Positions 1 to 5,425 of a stretch of DNA of 5,449 bases are shown here, one piece after another. Positions within the stretch are counted from its first letter, which is position 1. Every line of letters begins with the position of its first letter. Source of the stretch: Shewanella sp. (GTDB taxonomy: Bacteria; Pseudomonadota; Gammaproteobacteria; Enterobacterales; Shewanellaceae); the NCBI GenBank assembly GCA_004195335.1, contig SDWK01000188.1:1-5449 (forward strand), read 5' to 3'. The notes under the pieces were generated by a model. The model searched no databases and had not been told where the DNA came from. It was given only the letters and a program-made list of their open reading frames with translations. The position numbers and the translations under genes are program-made.

Positions 1-4
1 CATT

Positions 5-48
5 TGAGCTTATGGTAAAGGCTCACTAAGGGATAATGCCCTCCTTAG
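5..48. repeat. Two small adjacent dyads at the left edge
   Basis: TGAGC (5-9) pairs with GCTCA (21-25). CTAAGG (26-31) then pairs with CCTTAG (43-48), with GGG/CCC as an alternative inner pairing. Neither is followed by a T-run on either strand, so I do not call a terminator. Together they could form two stacked hairpins in RNA downstream of a gene that ends to the left of the window. Apart from these dyads I see nothing codable in bases 1-116. The short stretches are too biased and too brief to judge. Confidence 0.25.
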
Positions 49-116
49 CTAGAGAGCGGACACATCATGCCCTTGATTCATGTTATTAAAAAGAAAAAAT
101 AGGATAAGAGTCGGCC

Positions 117-305
117 TTAATTCATTTTCATCAGCATAGCTAAAACCTCAAAATGCCCCGAATGAGGAAACATATCAAGTAACGGTACCTTTAGAGATTA
201 GATAACCTAAACTCGCCAACTTGAAATATTTATGTGATTCAGGCAACGTTAATACATCAAACCTTGAGGTGCATCAACTTCTCGAAGGAGGGAGATGTGG
301 TAATT
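117..305 (-). pseudogene. Decayed C-terminus of an RNA m5U methyltransferase (TrmA/RlmC/RlmD family)
   Basis: Read on the minus strand, three successive frames give pieces that line up with the end of the family of SAM-dependent uracil-C5 RNA methyltransferases. The first (about 300 to 252) reads REVDAPQGLMY, matching the stretch before the family's YVSCNP motif. The second (about 254 to 190) reads VLTLPESHKYFKLA then SLGYLISK. The third (188 to the stop at 117-119) reads VPLLDMFPHSGHFE and ends after 23 codons. DMFPHSxHFE is the family's C-terminal signature and carries the glutamate thought to act as catalytic base. The second-to-third junction skips one base (189), a single-base frameshift. 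The cysteine motif is degraded: VLTLPES stands where VSCNPES is expected. No N-terminal part remains, because nhaD starts at 337 on the other strand. It cannot encode an enzyme. Exact family member (RlmC, RlmD or TrmA) is undecided; the family assignment comes from motif memory, not alignment. Confidence 0.68.
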
Positions 306-336
306 TCTGCTCACTTTCTAACACAGAGAATAATTA

Positions 337-1704
337 ATGAAATCACTTCGGCCCTTAGGAGGCAGACTTGCCTCGCCGTTATCTAAGTTCATTCTACTTT
401 TATGCATTCTGTTTACCCCATCGGTTTTTGCCAGCTCATCGGGAGAGGCGGGGCAGATATTAGATTTAACCGCCACGACGGCAGGTTATATTGCCGTATT
501 AATTTTTGTTCTCTCTTATGTGCTAGTGATGAGCGAGGAGGTGATCCATCTACGCAAGTCTAAGCCGGTATTGGTAGCAGCGGGACTCATCTGGGGCATT
601 ATCGGGTTTATCTATGTTCAAAACGGCATGTCTGATCTCTCAGAGGCCGCCTTTAAGCACAACCTATTGGAATACGCTGAGTTGTTACTCTTCTTGCTCG
701 TTGCCATGACTTACATTAATGCCATGGAGGAACGTCAGCTGTTTGATGCGCTCCGAGTGTGGATGGTGGGACGCGGATTTAGCCTGAGAACCGTGTTTTG
801 GCTAACGGGCTTTATGGCATTTTTCATCTCTCCCATCGCCGACAACTTAACAACAGCCCTGCTCATGTGCGCCATAGTCATGAAGGTAGGCGATAATAAC
901 CACAAATTTATCTCTTTAGCCTGTATTCTGTTTATCCCGTCACTGGTGAACTACTTGGTGCCAGCGGCAATCATGAGCCTATTCATTGTTAACCGTACCC
1001 AAAAAATTCAAGAGGAAGAGGTCATCATGAAACGCGGCGCAAAGCGGATCGTGGGCCTATTTTTACTCACCATAGCAACCGCAGTCTGCACCCATACCTT
1101 CTTAGGTCTGCCGCCGGTACTCGGTATGATGACGGGGCTCGGTTTCCTGCAATTCTTCGGTTTCTTTCTGCGCATGACCTTCGATAAATCGGTGGCAAAA
1201 AAGCGTAAGCTGGCCGAAATCGCTCAGGATGATAGACGCCTTTCCTACCTGGGGCACGTGGTGCCTTTCGATGTCTTTACCCGTATCGCCCGAGCCGAAT
1301 GGGACACCCTGCTATTCTTCTACGGTGTAGTATTGTGCGTCGGTGGTTTGGGCTTTATGGGTTACCTGAGCATAGTATCCGAGGCCATGTATACCCACTG
1401 GGATGTCACCTACGCGAACATCGCCATCGGCGCGTTATCGGCCATAGTGGATAACATTCCGGTGATGTTTGCCGTACTGACTATGAATCCGGATATGTCA
1501 TTAGGCCAGTGGCTGTTGGTCACCTTAACCGCAGGGGTTGGAGGTAGCTTACTCTCGATAGGCAGCGCAGCCGGAGTAGCCGTGATGGGGCAGGCTCGAG
1601 GCGTCTATACCTTCGCAGCGCATCTGAAGTGGACCCCCGTCATCGCACTGGGTTACGCGGCCAGTATTCTGGTGCACCTCTGGCTCAATGCCTCCCTGTT
1701 TTAA
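337..1704 (+). CDS. nhaD: NhaD-type Na+/H+ antiporter with an internal deletion of about 36 residues
   Basis: This 455-residue inner-membrane protein belongs to the NhaD family (ion transporter superfamily), which exchanges cytoplasmic Na+ or Li+ for external protons. A cleavable-looking signal segment is present (basic n-region, hydrophobic core 18-31, likely cut after A32), as in Vibrio NhaD. Family landmarks: EEVIHLRKSKPVL at 67-79, SPIADNLTT at 165-173, AEWDTLLFF at 320-328, IVDNIP at 370-375 and SIGSAAG at 407-413. Between CI (196-197) and LFIPSLVNYLVP (198-209) the family normally has a segment containing AANAGGAFSPFGDITT; here it is absent with the frame kept. The remaining landmarks fit V. 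cholerae NhaD numbering at +15 before this point and -21 after it, so 36 residues are missing. Ion exchange is therefore doubtful. Start: ATG 337 follows an in-frame TAA at 331-333 and has a weak AGAGA ribosome site 7 bases upstream. No in-frame neighbour suggests an operon. No clear promoter was found in the remnant-filled upstream region. Confidence 0.93.
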   Translation: MKSLRPLGGRLASPLSKFILLLCILFTPSVFASSSGEAGQILDLTATTAGYIAVLIFVLSYVLVMSEEVIHLRKSKPVLVAAGLIWGIIGFIYVQNGMSDLSEAAFKHNLLEYAELLLFLLVAMTYINAMEERQLFDALRVWMVGRGFSLRTVFWLTGFMAFFISPIADNLTTALLMCAIVMKVGDNNHKFISLACILFIPSLVNYLVPAAIMSLFIVNRTQKIQEEEVIMKRGAKRIVGLFLLTIATAVCTHTFLGLPPVLGMMTGLGFLQFFGFFLRMTFDKSVAKKRKLAEIAQDDRRLSYLGHVVPFDVFTRIARAEWDTLLFFYGVVLCVGGLGFMGYLSIVSEAMYTHWDVTYANIAIGALSAIVDNIPVMFAVLTMNPDMSLGQWLLVTLTAGVGGSLLSIGSAAGVAVMGQARGVYTFAAHLKWTPVIALGYAASILVHLWLNASLF

Positions 1705-1760
1705 TGAGGCTTTAACACTAAGGCTCAAACATCAGCCTATCCAGAATTGTTCGAGTTAAA

Positions 1761-1807
1761 GATTTCGGGAGCCTGCAAGCCTTATCCGCTGCGGAATTCC
1801 CGAGATT
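1761..1807. repeat. Imperfect dyad between nhaD and the VOC remnant
   Basis: TCGGGA (1765-1770) is the inverse of TCCCGA (1798-1803), and the arms extend outward four more pairs with two G-U pairs. Inside lies an 11-bp odd palindrome, TCCGCTGCGGA (1785-1795). Read on the minus strand it lies downstream of the VOC remnant and is followed by AAATCTTTAA, so it might be a worn terminator of that gene. The 27-base loop and poor T-run argue against a strong one. A weaker pair, AGGCT (1721-1725) with AGCCT (1734-1738), follows nhaD. I see no good nhaD terminator and no other gene in 1705-1834. Confidence 0.28.
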
Positions 1808-1834
1808 ATCAGACTCTGCCATCACTAGCTGAAT

Positions 1835-1981
1835 TTAGCCGTTATATGCGCCACTCGCGTAATCTAACTCATAGATGTGGCTATAGATCCCAAGGAGATT
1901 GCCAAATAGATCTTTCATGTAAATCATGCGATAAGGTTTTTCTCTCGGGTAATAGTAACGCGGTGCCTTTATACGTTTCGA
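1835..1981 (-). pseudogene. C-terminal remnant of a VOC (glyoxalase-like) protein
   Basis: The minus strand from 1981 down to the stop TAA at 1835-1837 is open for 48 codons after an in-frame TAG (1982-1984). It reads APRYYYPREKPYRM (from about 1966), then IYMKDLFGNLLGIYSH, then YELDYASGAY before the stop. KDxFGNLLxIYSH is the classic last strand of the vicinal oxygen chelate fold, where the final metal ligand or its equivalent lies, and a YxGAY-like tail is common in small VOC proteins of about 130 residues. Only the last third or so of such a protein is present. Its beginning would have to lie where the LysR promoter now sits, and other minus-strand frames there show no continuation. The only ATG in the piece (1925-1927) would give 30 residues, too short to fold. 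I infer a deletion that removed the N-terminal half. VOC genes are often divergent from a LysR gene, which fits the position. The family call rests on recognised motifs. Confidence 0.68.
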
Positions 1982-2012
1982 CTAAATAAGAAGACGCACT
2001 AGATTTACGCAC

Positions 2013-2041
2013 TTGAAATTATCATTTTTCCTCATTATGAT
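2013..2041 (+). promoter_or_regulatory. Sigma-70 promoter of the LysR gene
   Basis: TTGAAA (2013-2018) and TATGAT (2036-2041) are separated by exactly 17 bases, each one mismatch from consensus. Transcription would begin near 2048, leaving only about 10 bases before ATG 2059 but about 25 before ATG 2074. This supports the later start codon. It is the best-formed promoter in the window. Confidence 0.7.
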
Positions 2042-2063
2042 AATTTTTAGTTGTCATAATGAG
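2016..2063. promoter_or_regulatory. Two overlapping 10-bp inverted repeats over the LysR promoter (likely operator)
   Basis: AAATTATCAT (2016-2025) and ATGATAATTT (2037-2046) form a perfect 10-bp dyad with an 11-base spacer. The inner bases are T and A, so it obeys the T-N11-A rule for LysR-type binding boxes. CTCATTATGA (2031-2040) and TCATAATGAG (2054-2063) form a second perfect 10-bp dyad with a 13-base spacer. Each arm of the second also contains its own small palindrome, TCAT-N-ATGA, centred on 2036 and 2058, which is 22 bp or about two helical turns apart. The first dyad covers -35 and -10; the second covers -10, the transcription start and the leader. Bound protein would block the promoter, so autorepression is the natural reading. 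Which protein binds is inference. Confidence 0.6.
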
Positions 2064-2073
2064 CACCAATTTT

Positions 2074-2958
2074 ATGTTGAATCCACTCTGGCTCAATACC
2101 TTCAAGACCTTAATAGACATTGGACACTTCACCCAAACGGCAGAGCTCCTCCACATGACACAGCCCGGTGTCAGTCAACAGATACAAAAGTTGGAAAGCG
2201 CATGTGGCCACAGCCTGATCAAGCGAGAGAAGAAGAGTTTTGAGCTCACCGAACAAGGAAGGTTAGTGTATGAATACGCACTGAAGCTCGCCGAAACAGA
2301 AGCTAACCTGATAGAGACACTCAGCTTCGATAACCCCTACTCGGGACAATGTAAGCTCTCTTGTTCGGGCTCTCTGGCGCTACAGCTGTATCCGGCACTG
2401 CTTTCATTACAGCAGCAATACCCTGAATTGAGCATTGAGCTGGAAGCCGCACCCAATCAGAATATTTTGCATGATTTACAATCCGGAGAAACCGACTTGG
2501 GCATAGTGACCCACATCCCTGCAAGCAGCCTTTATCAAAGCAGCCACATAAGTGAGGAGACTCTATGTTTGGTATTACCTAAGCGTTATGCAGATGAAAA
2601 AATCACCCCTGAGTTACTCATCCAGTGTGGATTAATCGATCATCCGGATGCGAAACATTACCTGTCACTTTACTTTGAACTCGGCGGAGATAAAGCGCTA
2701 GCCGATCTTAGTTCAGATAAGCTACCAAAATCTGGCTATATCAATCAGGTTAACCAGATACTGCTGCCCGTTGCGAAAGGACTCGGCTTTACCGTGTTAC
2801 CGGAAAGTGCGGTCAACAATTTCGCTCAAAGAGACAAGCTCTACATTGCACAGCCCGCCAAACAGGTAAAAGAGACGCTTTATCTGGTGCAGAAACGTAA
2901 CCGAAATTTACCCACCCGTTATCAGACAATCGGCCAATTACTCCACGACACAATCTAG
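2074..2958 (+). CDS. LysR-type transcriptional regulator
   Basis: The 294-residue product is a normal-length LysR-type regulator. An N-terminal winged helix-turn-helix spans about 4-62: FTQTAELLHMTQPGVSQQIQ holds the two DNA-contacting helices, followed by the wing around FELTEQGRLVYEYA. A linker helix (62-86) leads to the two-lobed effector-binding domain (about 92-290), with the usual LQSGETDLGIV at 135-145 and the late GLGFTVLPESA at 236-246. I chose ATG 2074 rather than in-frame ATG 2059. It gives the family's MLNPxWLNTF opening, leaves a leader of about 25 bases after the predicted start of transcription, and has a TGAG ribosome site (2060-2063) 10 bases away, whereas 2059 has no ribosome site. 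The gene sits under a dyad-covered promoter, so it probably controls itself. The effector is unknown. It does not resemble NhaR, so control of the nearby nhaD is not implied. The VOC remnant upstream suggests a lost divergent target. It ends 45 bases from the convergent PLP-enzyme gene, with no convincing terminator hairpin between them. Confidence 0.92.
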   Translation: MLNPLWLNTFKTLIDIGHFTQTAELLHMTQPGVSQQIQKLESACGHSLIKREKKSFELTEQGRLVYEYALKLAETEANLIETLSFDNPYSGQCKLSCSGSLALQLYPALLSLQQQYPELSIELEAAPNQNILHDLQSGETDLGIVTHIPASSLYQSSHISEETLCLVLPKRYADEKITPELLIQCGLIDHPDAKHYLSLYFELGGDKALADLSSDKLPKSGYINQVNQILLPVAKGLGFTVLPESAVNNFAQRDKLYIAQPAKQVKETLYLVQKRNRNLPTRYQTIGQLLHDTI

Positions 2959-3003
2959 CCCCATTAGGGTGTATCTACTCCGAGGTACCATCTCTTCGAG
3001 TTA

Positions 3004-4104
3004 TTAACGATGAACATCGACCACCGCTTCTTCGGGTTCATTTTGATAACGCTCAAACATCTCTTTAAGGGATTCACTGGACTCGGAAAAGCCTTTTTCA
3101 ACCAGAAAATCTTCATTGTAGAGTTTAGAGGATGAACGTTCGGCGAGATCGCAGCAAAACGTCACTATGGTATTACCGGGGCCCATTTTTGCGGCGGCAT
3201 ACATCGCACCTGCGACATTGAGGGCCGAGCTGCTGCCTAACACAATACCGTCGAGCTCCCGAACATGTCGTGCAATAGCAATCAGGTCCCTGTCTGGCAG
3301 CGTGATAGCCTTATCCACCTTTGCCTGACGGAAGTTTTCGACAGTGCGCATGATGCCTATCCCTTCGGTAAAGGAGCTTCCGTTGGAGACGTACTTGCCG
3401 GTTTTAAGGTAGGAGTAGATACCCGAGCCGTCGGGATCCACCAGCCAAGTTTGCAAGCCGTGATGCTTTGCCGATAGATAACGGGAATTCCCGGCAATGG
3501 TGCCTCCGGTCCCCGCCACAGATACCAATGCATCTATCTTGCCCTGAGTCTGCTGCCAGATCTCCGGTCCGGTGTGCTCATAATGCGCCTTACTGTTACT
3601 GGTATTTTCAAACTGATCGGCCCACCAATAGCGATCATCAGCCTCTGCAATGCGCTTCGCAGTATGGTAAAAATGATTTGGATTTGCAAACGGACAGGCA
3701 TCAACCAGCATCAGCTCTGCACCATATAAGTTTATCATCAGCTCTTTTTCCGGAGCCTGCCCCTTAGGCATGACCACTAGCATCTTGAACCCGAACGCCT
3801 TTGCCACCAACGCCAGCCCGATCCCGGTATTTCCCGCCGTACCTTCCACTATGGTCATACCGGGTTTGAGTTTACCGCTGAAAACCGCATCTTGAACTAA
3901 CTGTAATGCGGCACGATCTTTAATCGATCCGCCCGGATTTTGCTGCTCACACTTGAGTAAAATGTCACAAGCTGTCAGCTCAGAAATACTCTTAATACGC
4001 AGCAGGTCTGTGTTTCCGATAAGCTCGGTGATATTTCCCAAAACCGACGAAAGGGGGGAAGAAAGCCCAAGAGAACGCTCTTGAGAAAGTGGTGAAGAGT
4101 CCAT
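3004..4104 (-). CDS. PLP-dependent cysteine synthase-like enzyme (fold type II)
   Basis: This 366-residue cytoplasmic enzyme belongs to the O-acetylserine sulfhydrylase/cystathionine beta-synthase family, which uses PLP for beta-replacement on activated serine to make cysteine or related amino acids. GNITELIGNTDLLRI (23-37) opens the core. K62 in SIKDRAA should form the PLP Schiff base. EGTAGNTGIGLA (87-98) is the substrate loop, GTGGT (198-202) binds the PLP phosphate, TEGIG is at 246-250, and a serine in GSSSALN (290-296) should contact the PLP ring nitrogen. The loop reads TAGNTG where CysK and CysM have TSGNTG, a variant I associate with the fungal mitochondrial 'cysteine synthase 2' group. 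The protein is some 40 residues longer than CysK, with about 20 extra at the N-terminus and an acidic C-terminal tail from about 335. Start: the only in-frame ATG before the core, with AAGGA on the minus strand (4120-4116), 11 bases away. Substrate is not certain: OAS sulfhydrylase activity is likely but another nucleophile is possible. No serine acetyltransferase or sulfur gene lies alongside. Confidence 0.92.
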   Translation of the reverse strand: MDSSPLSQERSLGLSSPLSSVLGNITELIGNTDLLRIKSISELTACDILLKCEQQNPGGSIKDRAALQLVQDAVFSGKLKPGMTIVEGTAGNTGIGLALVAKAFGFKMLVVMPKGQAPEKELMINLYGAELMLVDACPFANPNHFYHTAKRIAEADDRYWWADQFENTSNSKAHYEHTGPEIWQQTQGKIDALVSVAGTGGTIAGNSRYLSAKHHGLQTWLVDPDGSGIYSYLKTGKYVSNGSSFTEGIGIMRTVENFRQAKVDKAITLPDRDLIAIARHVRELDGIVLGSSSALNVAGAMYAAAKMGPGNTIVTFCCDLAERSSSKLYNEDFLVEKGFSESSESLKEMFERYQNEPEEAVVDVHR

Positions 4105-4136
4105 AAGCTGATGATTCCTTTGCCGACAATAATTAA

Positions 4137-4164
4137 ATACTAGGCAGTGATGCAGTTAAAGCAA
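4137..4164 (-). promoter_or_regulatory. Candidate promoter of the cysteine synthase-like gene
   Basis: On the minus strand TTGCTT (4164-4159) and TAGTAT (4142-4137) are 16 bases apart. Transcription would begin near 4130, giving a leader of about 26 bases that contains the AAGGA ribosome site. The match is fair rather than strong, and the A/T-rich stretch beside it offers alternatives. No dyad like the LysR operator is present here, so control by the neighbouring LysR is not supported. Confidence 0.42.
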
Positions 4165-4312
4165 GCAGCGCAACATCTTAGCGGGTTTTCCTGCTCATTC
4201 TGAAGACTCATCAACGTCGAGTCCTTTACCTTACCAATCCTCCACTTTTCTTGTGTTATTCACCACGATAAGTTAAATCTGGCAGGAATAAGCATTAGTG
4301 TTGTACCATTGT

Positions 4313-4338
4313 TAACCCGCTGATTAATTTCAGGGTTA
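4313..4338. repeat. Dyad in the divergent intergenic region
   Basis: TAACCC (4313-4318) is the inverse of GGGTTA (4333-4338), and the spacer contains CTGA...TCAG around TTAATT. The spacer is only partly symmetric, so it could be an operator for a dimeric repressor or chance. It lies about 75-100 bases upstream of the binding-protein start. The rest of 4105-4410 (306 bases) shows no decayed gene in either strand that I recognise, and no confident promoter for the plus-strand gene. Confidence 0.25.
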
Positions 4339-4410
4339 CTTGCTGTCAACTTACCCACTATCAGTTCCTATATCGGCAACTTTTTTTGAGATTATAAGGT
4401 TTGTGCATTA

Positions 4411-5424
4411 ATGGTTTTTATCGCCAGAGCGGCATTGCTGCTTATCATTTTTTTGTTGCCGCTAACATCGGGAATGGCTCAAGAGCAGCCAGACACGACT
4501 CAAGCTTTGACCATAGGCGTTATAGGCAAGACAAAACATGATAGCTTTTATGAACAATCCTTCGCTGGCTGTGAGGCGTTCGCCAACAGTATCGGCAATG
4601 TGCGATGTTTATATGATGGTCCGGAACTGTTTCAGGATATCAGAGAGCAGGTGATTGCGACCAAGGCAATGATCGACAGAGGAGTGGATGGGATTATCAT
4701 CTCCACCACAGACTCTAAGTACTTAACTAAAAATGCACTCGTGCTGGCTCAGAAAAAAGGCATTCCGATCATCACTTTCGATTCAGATCTTTTGCCTGAA
4801 CATCAGCAATACCGACTGGCTTATGTCGGCACCAATAATTTTGAGTTTGGTGTGGCCTTAGGCGAGTATGCCAAGCAGTTCAAGGGCGACGGCAATACCC
4901 AGGTATGCATCCAATCTGGGCATACTAGTACCCCCAATTTGAATGAACGTATTCGTGGTGTACGGTTTGCCCTCTCGGGTAAAGCGGATAACGGCAGATT
5001 AGCGGGCGATAATGGCTGGATTGAATATTTGCGTTGTCCTTTCTATACCTTAGGTAAACGTGATATGGCCTTACGGCAGCTGGAACTGGTATTGAAAAAG
5101 CAGGTGCCCGTCTATATTGCCGTGGCTGGGTTTGCTCAATTCTCACCGGACTATATCGAACGTATATCATCCTATAAACCGCAGATCACTAGCCAGTCTA
5201 CCGTCATCATCTCGGCCGATACCGAACAGATCCAATTAAATGCACTAAAATTAGGCTTATCGACGGTCAATATCGGCCAGCGACCGTTTGAGATGGGACG
5301 ACTGAGCACACAGATGCTTTATGAGTATATAACAGAGAAAAAGCTACCCGAACAGCAACTTAATTATCTAGATTTCCACTACTGTACTCAGGACAATGTG
5401 CAAAGCTGTACCAGTAATGATTAA
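4411..5424 (+). CDS. Periplasmic sugar-binding-type protein (Peripla_BP_4 / RbsB-like)
   Basis: The 337-residue product is a secreted substrate-binding protein of the ribose/galactose/LacI-like fold. A signal peptide is clear: basic R6, hydrophobic core 8-18, likely cleavage after A23. No lipobox is present, so it should be free in the periplasm. The first lobe starts with LTIGVIGKTKHDSFYEQSF (33-51), followed by GVDGIIISTTDS (91-102), GIPIITFDSD (117-126) and YVGTNNFEFGVALGEYA (138-154). The second lobe has NERIRGVRFAL (178-188), the ligand-pocket ISAD (267-270) and NIGQRPFEMG (287-296). Arg in ERxRG, Asp in SAD and Gln in GQ stand where RbsB-type proteins grip a sugar, so a sugar-like ligand is the best guess. 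Six cysteines (54, 66, 166, 209, 325, 333) could form three disulfides, unusual for this family. No permease or ATPase is inside the window, so it may serve a downstream transporter or a periplasmic-sensing kinase. Start: ATG 4411 with TAAGG (4395-4399) 11 bases upstream. TorT and LuxP were considered and do not match. Confidence 0.88.
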   Translation: MVFIARAALLLIIFLLPLTSGMAQEQPDTTQALTIGVIGKTKHDSFYEQSFAGCEAFANSIGNVRCLYDGPELFQDIREQVIATKAMIDRGVDGIIISTTDSKYLTKNALVLAQKKGIPIITFDSDLLPEHQQYRLAYVGTNNFEFGVALGEYAKQFKGDGNTQVCIQSGHTSTPNLNERIRGVRFALSGKADNGRLAGDNGWIEYLRCPFYTLGKRDMALRQLELVLKKQVPVYIAVAGFAQFSPDYIERISSYKPQITSQSTVIISADTEQIQLNALKLGLSTVNIGQRPFEMGRLSTQMLYEYITEKKLPEQQLNYLDFHYCTQDNVQSCTSND

Positions 5425-5425
5425 C

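Noticed and set aside
3..29. Possible tail of an upstream plus-strand gene ending FELMVKAH
   Set aside because: Eight codons are too few to support a gene; another frame also ends nearby, and no family is recognisable.
285..303. A perfect AAGGAGG followed by ATG-TGG-TAA, a possible leader mini-ORF before nhaD
   Set aside because: The spacing is only 3 bases and the peptide two residues. The motif falls inside the methyltransferase remnant on the other strand, so chance is likelier than a translational control element.
1747..1989. An 80-codon plus-strand frame with a TTG start and four clustered cysteines
   Set aside because: It has no ATG and no ribosome site, reads in the nhaD frame after its stop codons, and overlaps the VOC remnant on the opposite strand, which explains the open frame better.
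2013..2243. Plus-strand 76-codon frame overlapping the LysR start
   Set aside because: It is an out-of-frame shadow of the LysR gene and begins inside the promoter.
2074..2958. The LysR protein as NhaR, regulating nhaD
   Set aside because: Its opening and HTH sequence are unlike NhaR, the nhaD upstream region has no copy of the dyads, and the genes are not co-transcribed.
2959..3003. Bidirectional terminator between the convergent LysR and PLP-enzyme genes
   Set aside because: Only short imperfect pairings such as ACTC/GAGT were found, with no T-run on either side.
3265..3767. Two plus-strand frames of 70 and 99 codons inside the PLP-enzyme gene
   Set aside because: Both are antisense shadows of a gene with all catalytic motifs intact, and neither has recognisable domains.
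4925..5170. Minus-strand 81-codon frame within the binding-protein gene, and a similar 67-codon one within LysR (2321-2524)
   Set aside because: Antisense shadows of well-supported genes, with no motif or ribosome site.
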